From contig JACCEP010000015.1 in assembly GCA_013416395.1 (NCBI GenBank), positions 35,067 to 99,066 on the forward strand: a stretch of 64,000 nt of DNA, read 5' to 3'. Below, piece by piece: positions 11,703 to 22,023 of the stretch; positions within the stretch are counted from its first letter, which is position 1; each line of letters opens with the position of its first letter. The notes under the pieces are model-generated. The model had not been told where the DNA came from and made no database searches. It saw only the letters and a program-made list of their open reading frames with translations. The position numbers and the translations under genes were made by a program. Source of the stretch: Alcaligenaceae bacterium. GTDB lineage: Bacteria; Pseudomonadota; Gammaproteobacteria; Burkholderiales; Burkholderiaceae_B.

Positions 11703-11721
11703 GCGAATAATTCGTATTCGC
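11703..11721. promoter_or_regulatory. Candidate Fur-type operator (19-base palindrome)
   Basis: GCGAATAATTCGTATTCGC has 7-base inverted arms (GCGAATA / TATTCGC-like, with outer GCGAAT/ATTCGC exact) around a 5-base centre, in an AT-rich stretch 228 bases before the FhuF-like gene. The size and AT character resemble Fur boxes, and the downstream genes are iron-uptake genes. Match to the Fur consensus is only approximate. A second inverted repeat, TTTAGAA ... TTCTAAA, lies just after it (about 11744-11768). Nothing else is evident in 11618-11948. Confidence 0.4.
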
Positions 11722-11948
11722 ATATAAATAAGGGTACGAAGATGTTTAGAATTTCACTACATTTCTAAAACCTCTTTTTAAATATATTCGCTATTTGGCT
11801 ACAACGAGAAGCTAAACGGTAGGCCCGTGCACCGACTTTAAAATGTACCAATCCCCGCGCCGCATCGGCCTGCCTATTCTGCGCACCCAGCCGCACTATG
11901 CACCTGCGTACACCGTAGCGAGGTAATCGTCGCCAACAAATCAATGCG

Positions 11949-12752
11949 ATGTCACAAACTTCTGAGTGCACTCGTATGTCTATGCTTACACCGGTTTTCA
12001 AGGCGCAGCAGGGCCCCACTGACCAGGACCGCTTGTTGGTGCGCGCGGATCAGGTCTTGCCCGGCCTTCGATTTCCGCTACCGACTCCAAGCGGCTTAGG
12101 GCTAACGACCGAACTGGGTGATCCGGGTCTATGCGCGATGTGTGACTTCTGGGCGCGTGCATACCCCGAGGCTGGCCAGCACTACCTGGCGATGCGCTGC
12201 TGGGGCTTAGCCATATGGCAACCTGTGTATCTATGCGTGTTAACAGCGCACTTGGACAATCAAGTTCCAAAACTAAACGGCGCATGGCAAAGCTGGTCAG
12301 ACAAAGACGGCTTTACTCATGGCCTGTGGCTGCCTTCTCACAACCCACTAACCGGGCTGCTGACCGACCGTATTACATTTGGTGCCACTGAGATTGCGCA
12401 TTTTTGTAGCCAGATGCGTGACGCCATGCAATCTATGCTGAACCTGAAGAACAAAACCGTTGACGCCACCTTGGCCGAATGCGTACTGGCTGCCTTGCTA
12501 CTGGCGGGTCGCTATACGCACGCGGACACCAACTTGATCCGGGCGTGGGCAGATCGGTGGTTGGACGGCATAGGTATAACCAATGGTTGTGGTTTATTGA
12601 TTTACGAGGATGCTTGGGGAAATTCGGCGCTTATGCTGAATAGAACCATTTGCTGCCATAATTTTCGTCGCCGTGATGGTGACAAATGTGCGAGCTGTCC
12701 CAAGTTGACCCATAAGGAACGAATCGCTCGCACACTCGCAGAAACACGCTAA
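11949..12752 (+). CDS. FhuF-like ferric-siderophore reductase
   Basis: A soluble protein of 267 residues predicted to reduce iron from ferric siderophores in the cytoplasm. The decisive feature is the C-terminal cysteine set CCHNFRRRDGDKCASCP: it follows the CC-x10-C-x2-C pattern by which FhuF proteins bind a [2Fe-2S] cluster. The preceding sequence (IYEDAWGNSALMLNRTICC) fits the same domain. Start is uncertain between this ATG and a second one 27 bases on (MSMLTP). The gene opens a cassette with a TonB-dependent receptor and a siderophore permease, which supports an iron-release role. Its codons and base composition appear more AT-rich than the flanking dap and uvrD genes. Confidence 0.8.
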   Translation: MSQTSECTRMSMLTPVFKAQQGPTDQDRLLVRADQVLPGLRFPLPTPSGLGLTTELGDPGLCAMCDFWARAYPEAGQHYLAMRCWGLAIWQPVYLCVLTAHLDNQVPKLNGAWQSWSDKDGFTHGLWLPSHNPLTGLLTDRITFGATEIAHFCSQMRDAMQSMLNLKNKTVDATLAECVLAALLLAGRYTHADTNLIRAWADRWLDGIGITNGCGLLIYEDAWGNSALMLNRTICCHNFRRRDGDKCASCPKLTHKERIARTLAETR

Positions 12753-12886
12753 CTACTCTGTTGCATTTGTGGCACGCATCGAAATAAATGAGCTAAGGAG
12801 AACTTATCGACATAGATGCAATTACACCTCATTTTAATTCTTATTAGATATTTAAACTGATTGCGAAAATCTAAAAAGGGAACGAA

Positions 12887-15061
12887 ATGGCTCTGACAGC
12901 AAAGAAATTAAAACCGGGAAGGAAAGCACCACCAAGAATCCTAACGCCGCTGGCTACAATTATTCTCACGGGCTTCGGCGCAGAACATTCAGCACATGCG
13001 CAAGCAGTCACCCCTACGACCAAAGCTCCATTCCAGTTGCCGCAAGTTTCGATAACCGGCGACCGCGTAAATGACCCATTGCGCAATGCCCTATCTCCAG
13101 TTCAAAGTGGCGCACTGGGCATACGCAGCAAGCTTGAAACACCGTTCTCGTCGTTCGTAGCCACCAATGCCGACATCAAAGAGCGTCACGTCAACACGTT
13201 GGGGGATGTGTTCATGGCAGATGCCTCGGTGTCCGACAACAGCGCTGCCTATGGCGCTTGGGCTAGCTACCTCAGTGTGCGCGGGCTGCCGCTAGACTGG
13301 CAAAACTCCTTCCGTATCGATGGAAAACCGTTCATGAGCTATGCCACCACGTTACCGTATGAGCACTTTGAACAAATTGATCTTCTCAAAGGCGCAACGG
13401 GCTTCATGTATGGTTTCGGCTCGCCCGGCGGCTTGGTTAACTATGTATCGAAAAAACCTACCGAAGAACCCATTCGGGACTTAAGCATTGGGTACGATTC
13501 AAAAACTCTCTGGCGTGAACATGCAGATCTGAGTGGTCGCGTGGGCGATAACAACCGCTTCGGATATCGACTCAATGCCATGCACCAGCAGGGGGATCTA
13601 TACACCGACGGTGACATCAACCGAAACGCTGTTTCGCTGGCGCTGGATGCGCGCTTGACCGACCGTCTGATTTGGGATTTCCAAGGTATTTATCAGGATT
13701 TCAAAGCATCAGACATTGAACCGACAATCTACACCGGATTGTTGACTGGACTTAATTTACCGTCGGCAGTGCATAACGAAAATGGACGATTCGTAGGTGA
13801 TGGCACGCATCTCAACAACGCATTCCGTTTTTATTCCACGGGACTGAAACATCAGATATCACCTAACTGGACCCTTGGCGCCAGTTACAGCCAATCATCT
13901 ACCAAAACGCGACGCAATGAGGAGGTAATACAGATTACGGATGCGCGCGGCAATTACAACGACATCCGCTCCGATTATGGCGAGGCTTATCAGTTCAACT
14001 ATTGGCAAGCCATGTTGCAAGGACGCTCCCAGACTGGGGCACTCACGCACGATATTGTAGTAGGCGCGTCTTGGCAAAAACAGAGAAATGATTACGCAGG
14101 CAACGGTTTCTATCAGCAGGTAGGCAACGGGTCTCTGTGGACGCAAAATACCAATACATATCGAAGCGTCGGAACTATGAATAGCCTGGGCATGTTCCGC
14201 GGTGCTGAAATTACCCAACAGGCAGTTTTTGCCAGCGACACGGTACAGCTGTCTAACCAGTGGTCACTATTGGGCGGGCTGCGCTATACCAACTACGACC
14301 AGATAGCCTTCAGTCCTGGCGGCGCCAGGACATCGTCTTACGACAAAAGAGGCGTGCTGACGCCAACGGTGGCATTGATGTACAAGACCACACCGCAGGC
14401 TATGGTGTATGCAAGTTATATGGAATCACTGGAACAAGGCACCTCAGTTGGATCCAGTTATGTCAATTACGGTGCGCAGCTAGCCCCACTCAAAAGCCAG
14501 CAATACGAAATTGGCATTAAGTATCTGCAAGAACGTTGGGCGGCGACGGCGGCGTTATTTCGTCTTGAAAAAAAGGCGGAGTATCCAAACGCCACCAACG
14601 AATTCGTACAGGATGGTCTATCGGTATACCAAGGCGCAGAACTAGGAGCCTCAGTGCGATTTGGCCCTAATTGGGATGTAGGCGGCAATGTAATGTGGCT
14701 GGATGCGACCTATAAGAAAGGGGCTACTAATATTGGAAACCGTGTTGTAGGTGCACCAAAACTCGTTGCCACGACTCAGGTTTCATATCGGGTACCAGCG
14801 GTTCCAGGTCTTAAGCTTTGGGCCAATGCGAAGTACACCAGCAGCACCATGTTGCGGCCAAGCAATGACGTGGAGTTAGGTGGCTATTCCGCTCTCAATG
14901 TTGGTGCCAGTTATGATACCGCTGTCAATGGCTACGACACGACATTTCGTTTGGCAGTGAAAAACATCACGAACAAACGATACTGGGCCTACCAACACGC
15001 GGACTATGTCAAAGCAAGTGATCCTCGCAGCGTAAGCCTGACCGCCACCATGCAATTCTAG
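12887..15061 (+). CDS. TonB-dependent siderophore receptor
   Basis: An outer-membrane receptor of 724 residues that takes up a ferric siderophore using TonB/ExbBD energy. Signal peptide to about residue 38 ([19 protein letters not shown]), then a TonB-box-like LPQVSITG, a plug domain with [19 protein letters not shown] and [17 protein letters not shown] followed by VNYVSKKP, and a 22-strand barrel ending in a canonical aromatic terminus SLTATMQF. The C-terminal [15 protein letters not shown] is typical of siderophore receptors. AAAAAGGGA precedes the ATG. It stands between the FhuF-like gene and the permease. No siderophore synthesis gene is present, so it probably captures a siderophore made elsewhere in the genome or by other organisms. 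Confidence 0.94.
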   Translation: MALTAKKLKPGRKAPPRILTPLATIILTGFGAEHSAHAQAVTPTTKAPFQLPQVSITGDRVNDPLRNALSPVQSGALGIRSKLETPFSSFVATNADIKERHVNTLGDVFMADASVSDNSAAYGAWASYLSVRGLPLDWQNSFRIDGKPFMSYATTLPYEHFEQIDLLKGATGFMYGFGSPGGLVNYVSKKPTEEPIRDLSIGYDSKTLWREHADLSGRVGDNNRFGYRLNAMHQQGDLYTDGDINRNAVSLALDARLTDRLIWDFQGIYQDFKASDIEPTIYTGLLTGLNLPSAVHNENGRFVGDGTHLNNAFRFYSTGLKHQISPNWTLGASYSQSSTKTRRNEEVIQITDARGNYNDIRSDYGEAYQFNYWQAMLQGRSQTGALTHDIVVGASWQKQRNDYAGNGFYQQVGNGSLWTQNTNTYRSVGTMNSLGMFRGAEITQQAVFASDTVQLSNQWSLLGGLRYTNYDQIAFSPGGARTSSYDKRGVLTPTVALMYKTTPQAMVYASYMESLEQGTSVGSSYVNYGAQLAPLKSQQYEIGIKYLQERWAATAALFRLEKKAEYPNATNEFVQDGLSVYQGAELGASVRFGPNWDVGGNVMWLDATYKKGATNIGNRVVGAPKLVATTQVSYRVPAVPGLKLWANAKYTSSTMLRPSNDVELGGYSALNVGASYDTAVNGYDTTFRLAVKNITNKRYWAYQHADYVKASDPRSVSLTATMQF

Positions 15062-15075
15062 GCTTATACGCTCTC

Positions 15076-16311
15076 GTGCAACGCTCTTTGTACGACCGCG
15101 CATCTGCACCGAGCGCCATCCTTCTGGCAGTCTGCGCGCTATACATAGCGCAAAGCGTCATTGGCGGGCTGACGATGCTCGGCCTGCCTGCTGTCTTGCG
15201 CAACCAGGGTTTGCCTCTCGATCAGATCGGTCTGCTCCATCTCACCCTTATACCGTGGTTCCTGAAATTTCTCTGGTCGCCTTATGTTGAGCGGTTCAGA
15301 CATCTTGGCGTCGGGAACAATGGAACGAAGTCCATCACGCTTATGGGCAGTACTCTTTGCTCTTTAGGACTCGTAGCGCTTGCCGTCCATGGTCCTGCCA
15401 TAACAGGCACGACGGTCTCCATACTGCTTTTCATCGCCCTCATAGCGTCAACCGTCGACATTGCTTGCGACGGGTACATGGTGGAAAACCTTAGACCCGA
15501 ACATCACGGCTGGGGCAATGCCGCTCAGGTCGGCGGGGCCTACATCGGTTCAGCAATAGGTGCTGGTGCATTTCTGTTGATAGCGGCTGAGTGCGGCTGG
15601 ACGTTCTCGGTGCTGATAATGGCCGCAATTGTCGTTGGTCTTGGATTACCGTTCAACTTCATACACACCTCTAAGGCTGCGCCAGCGACACCTTCGATAC
15701 AGCCATCCTTGATGAATGCCCTGAAGAGACGCGAAGTTCAACTCGGATTATTAATTACCGGTATTTTCACTGCTGCCCAGAAGTGGGGCGTCGCTATGAT
15801 CGGGCCGTTCATGGTCGATTATGGTCTTGATTTAAAAACTATCGGCACTCTCACGGGAGCCGGGAGCATGTTCATTGGCTCGTTCGCTGCGCTGCTCGGT
15901 GGGGCGATGGTGCGTTTAACTGGCGTTAAATTTGTGCTCGTCCTCGCAATCGTATTGCAAGCTTCTCTATTTACGGGCTTGCTGATACTGTCTGTCTTGG
16001 ATAAGCGTTTTAGCAGCATCGTTTTGCTACTTGGCATCCTAAGCTCTTCCGGTGTTATGGCATTCGGCTATGTCGCTCTTTATTCAAGCTTCATGCGATG
16101 GTCCAATAACGCGCAAGCAGGTGTCGATTTCACACTCTTTCAGTGCGCCGACGGGCTCTTCAGCATGATAGGCGGAATAGTGGCCGGGTTTATGGCCCAC
16201 CATCTGGGCTACACCACATTTTATGGCGCCATCTTATTAATTTCGTTTGTGGCCATAGGGGCGATTTCTGCTGTGAGAGTTTTCCCAAACGGTCATGGGA
16301 TTCAAAACTAG
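15076..16311 (+). CDS. MFS siderophore permease, RhtX/FptX type
   Basis: An inner-membrane transporter of 411 residues with about 12 hydrophobic segments. The N-terminal region [20 protein letters not shown] and [17 protein letters not shown] match the RhtX/FptX family, single-protein permeases that move siderophores from periplasm to cytoplasm in place of an ABC system. AMPG-like muropeptide permeases are the nearest alternative, but the position behind a siderophore receptor and an FhuF-like reductase favours a siderophore. The start is a GTG 15 bases after the receptor stop with no good Shine-Dalgarno sequence; an internal start is possible. The gene ends 35 bases before the second copy of the ABC-F tail. 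Confidence 0.87.
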   Translation: MQRSLYDRASAPSAILLAVCALYIAQSVIGGLTMLGLPAVLRNQGLPLDQIGLLHLTLIPWFLKFLWSPYVERFRHLGVGNNGTKSITLMGSTLCSLGLVALAVHGPAITGTTVSILLFIALIASTVDIACDGYMVENLRPEHHGWGNAAQVGGAYIGSAIGAGAFLLIAAECGWTFSVLIMAAIVVGLGLPFNFIHTSKAAPATPSIQPSLMNALKRREVQLGLLITGIFTAAQKWGVAMIGPFMVDYGLDLKTIGTLTGAGSMFIGSFAALLGGAMVRLTGVKFVLVLAIVLQASLFTGLLILSVLDKRFSSIVLLLGILSSSGVMAFGYVALYSSFMRWSNNAQAGVDFTLFQCADGLFSMIGGIVAGFMAHHLGYTTFYGAILLISFVAIGAISAVRVFPNGHGIQN

Positions 16312-16345
16312 CGCCTTCCAACAGCAGCTGTAGACCACAAGGCGA

Positions 16346-16420
16346 CTGGGCGAACTCGAAGAACAATGGCTGGAGCTCCAGGAAGCGCTGGAAGAGATTG
16401 AAGCGGATGTGATGCAGTAG
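16346..16420 (+). repeat. Direct repeat copy B: orphan 3' end of the ABC-F gene
   Basis: A 75-base copy of the ABC-F 3' end with two substitutions, both in the codons for EAG/EAD just before VMQ-stop. It still encodes RLGELEEQWLELQEALEEIE and a stop codon, but has no gene in front of it. It marks the right edge of the iron cassette. Confidence 0.95.
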
Positions 16421-16558
16421 TTGCCTGTGAACACAACTACTGCCGTCTTATTGCAGCGGCCGACCTGACACCGGCAGGCTCAATTCATAGACTCGCCGCT
16501 AACAGGATAATCCACGCACTGACCTGGGTACGCCAACGTACCGGAAACAGAGCTTAGC

Positions 16559-16587
16559 GGGACGAACGGCTTGCTTGCCGTCCGTCC
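16559..16587. other. Strong hairpin between the iron cassette and uvrD
   Basis: GGACG-A-ACGGC, a TTGCTT loop and GCCGT-C-CGTCC form an 11-base stem with one mismatch. No T tract follows on either strand, so it is not a standard intrinsic terminator. It could be the processed 3' end of the original ABC-F transcript or help stop the convergent uvrD transcript. The rest of 16421-16650 shows nothing. Confidence 0.35.
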
Positions 16588-16650
16588 ATCTTGCTTCACC
16601 CATGCCAGGCTATTTAAGCAAGGCCTTTACACAGATAGGCATCGCAGCTA

Positions 16651-19197
16651 TTACTGCATCAATATCTCAAGCTTAGCCACGCCCAAGGCCAAGGTTTTCA
16701 TGCCGGCATCGCGAAATTGAATCTGTGCCTGCGCGTCCTGACCCGAGCCGCTCAGGCTGATTACCGTACCCTCGCCGAACTTGGGGTGTTTTACGCCCGT
16801 GCCTATGCGGTAGACGCGATCACCCACGGTGACACCGTTTGACTGGGTGCGTGGCGCGCGTGGTGCGGCACTGCCTGTACCCGGACGATTGTAGGCATCG
16901 CCGCCACGGCGAAATGCGCCACTCCAGCTATGCTGTTGCGGTACCACACGCCCTTCTTTGGGGGTGAGCCACTTTAGGTGCTCTTCGGGGATTTCGTCGA
17001 GAAAGCGGGAACGCATGGCGTAACGGGTTTGGCCATGCAGCATGCGGCTTTGCGCCAGCGTAAGGTAAAGACGTTCGCGTGCGCGTGTAATGGCTACGTA
17101 CATGAGGCGACGTTCTTCTTCAAGACCGGCAGATTCCAGCAGGCTGTTTTCATGAGGAAAAAGGCCGTCTTCGACCCCGGTGATAAACACCGAGTCAAAT
17201 TCAAGCCCCTTGGCGGCGTGCACTGTCATTAATTGAACCGCGTCTTGGCCTGCCTGGGCCTGGTTGTCGCCCGCTTCAAGCGACGCATGAGTAAGAAACG
17301 CCGCCAGTGGCGACATGGGGCCGCCTTCTATTTCGCCGGTTTCTATATCGATGGAGCGCATCGTGCCAGACTCGCCCGCTGCGATGGCGGCGGATGAGAT
17401 CGGCCCTGATTCGTTGCTTTCGCTCTGAGCCTGCCGCATTGTTGCCGACACAGCGTTTTCGTTATCGATCGACGCAGTTGCTGCTGGAAGATCACTTTCG
17501 CCCTGGACGGAGACACTAGAACGAAGTTCTTCGCCCGACGCTGCTTCATGGCTGGCATTTTCCGCAGCTGGTTGATTATCCGCCTGTGGCTGAGCCGCAT
17601 TGGCCGCGCCAGTTTGCGCCGTAGGAACGGGCATTTCTGGAATACGCCCTGCAGGCAGCCCTTCGAAATTTTCTTCAGCAGCAAATGCCGCAGCGGCATT
17701 GACCAGCTCTTGCATGTTTTCAAGACGCTCGGCGCCTTCACGCTCGCCCTGGTAATGTGCAAGCAGCCCGCTATGATGAACAACATGCTCGACCAGCTCG
17801 GGCAGTGACAGAATTTGTGCTTCATGCGCCATTTGCTGGATAAGTTCTGCAAAGCGCATGAGGTTGGTGCCGCCCTTGCCCGACATGGCTGGAACTGCCC
17901 TGAACAGGCTGGAGTTTTGCTGACGGGCAATGTCACCAAGCTGCTCAAGCGTGCGCGCGCCAATGCCGCGGGTGGGAAAATTGACGACACGCAACCACGC
18001 CGTATCGTCGTAGGGGTTATTCATAAGCCGCAAATAAGCCAGCACGTGCTTGACTTCTTGCCGCTCAAAAAAGCGCAGGCCACCGTACACCTTGTAAGGA
18101 ATGCCTGAGGAAAACAGGTGATGCTCGATGATGCGCGACTGGGCGTTACTGCGATACAGCACGGCAACTTCGCGCCGCAGCCGCCCGTCGTTGATCAGTG
18201 CCTTGATTTCATCGACCACCCACTGCGCTTCGATCTGGTCGGATGGCTGCTCGATAACACGTACGGGCTCGCCTGCACCGTGTTCGGTCCACAGGTTTTT
18301 ACCCAGCCGCGACGTATTGTGCGCAATAAGCGCGTTGGCTGAGTCAAGAATATGGCCGTATGAGCGGTAGTTTTGCTCTAGACGTATGACATTGCCATGC
18401 GCGAAATCACGCTCAAAATCTGCCATATTGCCAACGTTGGCACCCCGGAAGGCATAGATTGACTGGTCGTCATCACCCACGGCGAAAATGGCCGCGCCAC
18501 CGCCGGCCAGCAGCGTTAGCCAGCGATACTGCAATGAGTTGGTGTCTTGAAACTCGTCTACCAGTATGTGCCGGAAGCGGCGCTGGTAATGCTCACGCAC
18601 GGGCGCGTTGCGTTGCAGCAGTTCGTATGCGCGCAATAACAACTCTGCGAAATCTACCACGCCCTCTCGTTCACACTGCTCTTGGTATAGCGTGTAGATC
18701 TCGACCATGCGGCGCCGATAGGCGTCCCAGGCCTCAACAGACGCAGGCCTTAAGCCTTCTTCTTTGGCGCTATTGATGAACCGCTGCACGTCGCGTGGCG
18801 GAAACTTGTCATCATCAATACCCGCCCCTTTGATAAGGCGTTTGATGGAGGCCAGTTGGTCGGCACTGTCGAGAATCTGAAACGTTTGCACCAGGCCGGC
18901 ATCGCGGTAATGGGCGCGAAGCAAGCGATTGCAAAGACCGTGAAAGGTACCTACCCACATGCCACGTGTGTTGATGGGCAACAACGCAGAAAGGCGCGTG
19001 AGCATTTCACGCGCCGACTTGTTGGTAAAGGTAACCGCCATAAGCCCGAAGGGGCTGGCCTGCCCGGTTTGGATTAGCCAGGCCATACGGGTGGTTAGCA
19101 CCCGTGTTTTCCCGCTGCCAGCGCCGGCGAGTACCAGCGCGTGCTGCGGGGGGAGTGTTACAGCGGCTTTTTGTTCGGGGTTAAGGCTTTCGATCAT
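16651..19197 (-). CDS. uvrD: UvrD/Rep-type DNA helicase with a long low-complexity insert
   Basis: A superfamily 1A 3'-5' helicase used in nucleotide excision repair and mismatch repair. Motifs: Q-motif LNPEQKAAV, Walker A LAGAGSGKTRVLT (about 25), motif Ia AVTFTNKSAREM, Walker B HILVDEFQDTNSLQY, motif III AVGDDDQSIYAFRGAN, motif V LMTVHAAKGLEFDSVF and motif VI MYVAITRARERLYLT. A C-terminal tudor-like region (VGDRVYRIGTGVKHPKFGEG) matches UvrD. At 848 residues it is well above the 720 of E. coli UvrD; most of the excess is a Ser/Ala/Glu/Gln-rich stretch at about residues 513-625 within subdomain 2B. The start overlaps the desaturase stop by 4 bases (ATGA). Confidence 0.93.
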   Translation of the reverse strand: MIESLNPEQKAAVTLPPQHALVLAGAGSGKTRVLTTRMAWLIQTGQASPFGLMAVTFTNKSAREMLTRLSALLPINTRGMWVGTFHGLCNRLLRAHYRDAGLVQTFQILDSADQLASIKRLIKGAGIDDDKFPPRDVQRFINSAKEEGLRPASVEAWDAYRRRMVEIYTLYQEQCEREGVVDFAELLLRAYELLQRNAPVREHYQRRFRHILVDEFQDTNSLQYRWLTLLAGGGAAIFAVGDDDQSIYAFRGANVGNMADFERDFAHGNVIRLEQNYRSYGHILDSANALIAHNTSRLGKNLWTEHGAGEPVRVIEQPSDQIEAQWVVDEIKALINDGRLRREVAVLYRSNAQSRIIEHHLFSSGIPYKVYGGLRFFERQEVKHVLAYLRLMNNPYDDTAWLRVVNFPTRGIGARTLEQLGDIARQQNSSLFRAVPAMSGKGGTNLMRFAELIQQMAHEAQILSLPELVEHVVHHSGLLAHYQGEREGAERLENMQELVNAAAAFAAEENFEGLPAGRIPEMPVPTAQTGAANAAQPQADNQPAAENASHEAASGEELRSSVSVQGESDLPAATASIDNENAVSATMRQAQSESNESGPISSAAIAAGESGTMRSIDIETGEIEGGPMSPLAAFLTHASLEAGDNQAQAGQDAVQLMTVHAAKGLEFDSVFITGVEDGLFPHENSLLESAGLEEERRLMYVAITRARERLYLTLAQSRMLHGQTRYAMRSRFLDEIPEEHLKWLTPKEGRVVPQQHSWSGAFRRGGDAYNRPGTGSAAPRAPRTQSNGVTVGDRVYRIGTGVKHPKFGEGTVISLSGSGQDAQAQIQFRDAGMKTLALGVAKLEILMQ

Positions 19198-20405
19198 GCC
19201 GCGTAGCGGCGCAACCGGTAAGCAAACTGCTCAAGGCTTTCTATACCGCTTTGCTGGGCACGCTGGCACCAGGCTTGAAGATCAGCAAGAAGCTGCTCGC
19301 TGCTGGCGCTGGAGCTTTCCCATACACGGGCCAGATCACGGCGCATTTGCACCAGTGTAGACAGTGACTGGTTTTGTGCCAGTACGGAATCAACCTCGGC
19401 AAGCTGTTCAGGCTCGAGCACTTCTTCGCTGCGTGACAACCAGGTACGGCAACGCTTGAGCGAGAGCCAATTGGAGTTGGACTCAGCTTCAGGGGTGTGC
19501 TTTAGCTTGGCGAGCTCTTCGCTGACGGCATGGCGAACGATGTCACCGTAACGTGCCAGGATTTCATAGCGATGGGTAATAACACCCTGCAGCGTACTTG
19601 CATTGACATCAGCAGCCTGGTTGGCGGGTTCAAGCTTGAGCTTGGGCGCCCGCTTTTTGACCGTGGCCAGACCCAAGGCACTTAGTACTGAAATATAAGC
19701 CCAGCCCAGATCGAACTCGTACCATTTGGTAGAGAACTTGGCCGAAGTGCCATAGGCGTGATGGTTGTTGTGCAGCTCTTCACCACCAATAATGATGCCC
19801 CAAGGCGATACGTTGGTGCTGGTGTCGGGGCTTGCAAAGTTGCGATAGCCAAAGGCATGACCCACCCCGTTAACAACACCGGCCGCCCAGAACGGGATCC
19901 ATGCCATTTGAACTGCCCAGACCGTAAGGCCCAGTACGCCGAACAAGGCAAGGTCAATACCCAGCATGATCAGCACGCCGAGCAAGCTGTGCTTGGTGTA
20001 GACGTTGCGCTCCATCCAGTCATCGGGGGTGCCGTGACCAAAGCGCTTGAGCGTTTCGGGGTTGTTTGCCTCGAGGCGGTACAACTCGGCACCACGGAAG
20101 AAAACCTTGCCCAGCCCGAATACGACGGGTGAGTGAGGATCGCCCTCGCGCTCTACCTTGGCGTGGTGCTTGCGGTGTATGGCAACCCACTCTTTGGTGA
20201 CCATACCGGTGGTCATCCAAAGCCAGAAGCGGAAGAAATGCATGACTGCAGGATGCAGGTCTAGCCCCCTATGCGCCTGGCTGCGGTGCAAAAACACCGT
20301 TACGCCAATGATAGTGATGTGGGTGAGCACAAGCGTCACCAGAGCGACCTGCCACCATGTCAGATGAAGAAAGCCGCCCGACAGGAAATTTAAGATTTGT
20401 TCCAT
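19194..20405 (-). CDS. Acyl-CoA/acyl-lipid delta-9-type fatty acid desaturase
   Basis: An integral membrane di-iron enzyme that introduces a double bond into fatty acyl chains. The three histidine boxes are HRSQAHR, HRKHH (in VAIHRKHHAK) and HNNHH (in EELHNNHHAYGTSAKFS), as in membrane desaturases. Four hydrophobic spans flank them. The product is 403 residues from the ATG preceded by AGAAAGGG; an upstream TTG start (20441) would add 12 residues. The soluble C-terminal third (about 290-403) is rich in charged helix-forming residues, which the core desaturase fold does not need. It shares a 4-base overlap with uvrD downstream, which is unusual company but suggests one transcript. Confidence 0.9.
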   Translation of the reverse strand: MEQILNFLSGGFLHLTWWQVALVTLVLTHITIIGVTVFLHRSQAHRGLDLHPAVMHFFRFWLWMTTGMVTKEWVAIHRKHHAKVEREGDPHSPVVFGLGKVFFRGAELYRLEANNPETLKRFGHGTPDDWMERNVYTKHSLLGVLIMLGIDLALFGVLGLTVWAVQMAWIPFWAAGVVNGVGHAFGYRNFASPDTSTNVSPWGIIIGGEELHNNHHAYGTSAKFSTKWYEFDLGWAYISVLSALGLATVKKRAPKLKLEPANQAADVNASTLQGVITHRYEILARYGDIVRHAVSEELAKLKHTPEAESNSNWLSLKRCRTWLSRSEEVLEPEQLAEVDSVLAQNQSLSTLVQMRRDLARVWESSSASSEQLLADLQAWCQRAQQSGIESLEQFAYRLRRYAA

Positions 20406-20511
20406 AACCCTTTCTATAAGGCCTAGTAATGTGTTAAGCAAGTTTAGCTGAGTTAGACGTGCAAATACAGATAAGTTTCAACCCAGACTTAATACATATC
20501 AACATACAGGC

Positions 20512-22020
20512 TTAATTTATGTCAATTTCTGGGTCCACAGGCGACTCTGCAACCGCCTCTTCGAGCGGCTCAGCCGTCGTCTGTTTTGCGGGTTTGGCCC
20601 TCTCGAAGACGGCCGCGAAGAAGCCATCGGTGCCATGCACGTCAGGACGCATTTTGAGGTTAAGTCCTTGATCTGTCAGATTTTTGCAACGTTCGGCTAC
20701 AATTTTGCCTGCATCGATCTGTGTGAACTCGGGGTTTTCGGCCAGAAACAGCGCAACCTGGTCTTCATTTTCTTCGGGCAGGATACTGCAGGTGCCATAA
20801 ACCAGGCGACCACCAGGTGCTACCAAGCGTGCAGCCTGACGCAAGATATTGGCTTGTGTTTGCTTGAGGGCATCAAGTGAGCCAGGGTGCTGGCGCCATT
20901 TGAGGTCGGGGTTGCGCCGCAATGTACCCAAGCCGCTGCATGGGGCGTCGACCAGAACACGGTGCGCCTTGCCGCGCAAGCGCTTAACGCGCTGGTCGTT
21001 TTCTGCGTTGATGACAACCGGCACAATATTAGATAGCCCGCTGCGTGCAAAACGTGGCTTGGCACGCGCCAGACGGGCGGCCGACACATCGAAGGCATAC
21101 AGACGGCCGGTTGAGCGCATCAGTGCACCCAGCAACAGTGTTTTCCCGCCTGCGCCTGCGCAAAAATCAATAACCATCTCACCGCGCTTGGGCGCCATGA
21201 GTGCTGTCAAAATTTGGCTGCCTTCGTCCTGCACCTCAATAAGGCCTTTCTCAAACATAGGCCAGCGATTCAGTGGTGGCCTGCCCTGCAAGCGAATGCC
21301 CCAGGGTGAGTACGGCGTGGGCTCAGGGTCATTGCGCGCGGCCGGGCCGTCACGCAATTCTTTGAGCACTGTGTCGCGGTCAGTACGCATGGGGTTAATG
21401 CGGATGTCGAGCGGCGCAGATTGATTCAAGGCCTGGATGAGGCTGTCAGGCGCTTCAAGCGCTGCAAGGCGCTCTTCGAGCCAGTCAGGAATGCTGTCGC
21501 GCACGACGCGTGGCAATGAGGCCACGTCAATATTGTGTACGTGCGAGAGCCAGTGCTGCTCTTGCTCGCTCAGCCCGGTATCGAGCACGGTGCGGTGAAA
21601 CACCGATGCCAAACCCAATATGGCAAGACGACGTGCGGCAGGCCCGGTACCGCTTTCAGCAAAGTTGCGATAGCGGCGCAGGTGACGCAGTACATCAAAG
21701 ACGCCGTTGGCCACTTCGGCACGATCACGCATCCCGACCTTGGGATGGCCGCGAAACCAGTGCGAAAGCACGGCATCGGCAGGGTATTCCCATTGCAGCA
21801 CTTCGCCCAGTACGCTTTGTACCTGGTCGATCCGCACTGCAGCCATGACGTATGGCCCTTTTACTTCTTCGGCACTATCACCACGGCGTTCGGGGCGCCG
21901 TGCCGTTTTTTGAGGACGACTTGCCCGACGCTCTTCGTCGGTTGTGCGGCCTGCTTGCCGTCTGGCTTGCGCCGGACGGGTGCCCGCAGCACTACGCCCG
22001 GGAGTATTTGATTTATTCAT
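20512..22020 (-). CDS. RsmB/NOP2/Sun-family rRNA (cytosine-C5) methyltransferase
   Basis: A SAM-dependent RNA m5C methyltransferase of 502 residues, expected to act on 16S rRNA. SAM-binding region DFCAGAGGKTLLLGALM, Asp motif AFDVSAARLARAKPR, catalytic-loop VLVDAPCSGLGTLRRNPDLK and the second active-site cysteine in LVYGTCSILPEENEDQV are all present; two cysteines of the TCS and PCSG motifs define this family. The first 58 residues are a basic, Arg/Ala/Pro-rich leader before MAAVRIDQVQSVLGEVL, where other family members begin, so it is either an extension or an overlong start. The C terminus has a short acidic tail. It follows purN by 3 bases on the minus strand. Confidence 0.9.
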   Translation of the reverse strand: MNKSNTPGRSAAGTRPAQARRQAGRTTDEERRASRPQKTARRPERRGDSAEEVKGPYVMAAVRIDQVQSVLGEVLQWEYPADAVLSHWFRGHPKVGMRDRAEVANGVFDVLRHLRRYRNFAESGTGPAARRLAILGLASVFHRTVLDTGLSEQEQHWLSHVHNIDVASLPRVVRDSIPDWLEERLAALEAPDSLIQALNQSAPLDIRINPMRTDRDTVLKELRDGPAARNDPEPTPYSPWGIRLQGRPPLNRWPMFEKGLIEVQDEGSQILTALMAPKRGEMVIDFCAGAGGKTLLLGALMRSTGRLYAFDVSAARLARAKPRFARSGLSNIVPVVINAENDQRVKRLRGKAHRVLVDAPCSGLGTLRRNPDLKWRQHPGSLDALKQTQANILRQAARLVAPGGRLVYGTCSILPEENEDQVALFLAENPEFTQIDAGKIVAERCKNLTDQGLNLKMRPDVHGTDGFFAAVFERAKPAKQTTAEPLEEAVAESPVDPEIDIN

Positions 22021-22023
22021 GAT

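Noticed and set aside
16559..16587. Intrinsic terminator of the ABC-F gene
   Set aside because: The stem is strong but no T tract follows on either strand, so it is only listed as a hairpin.
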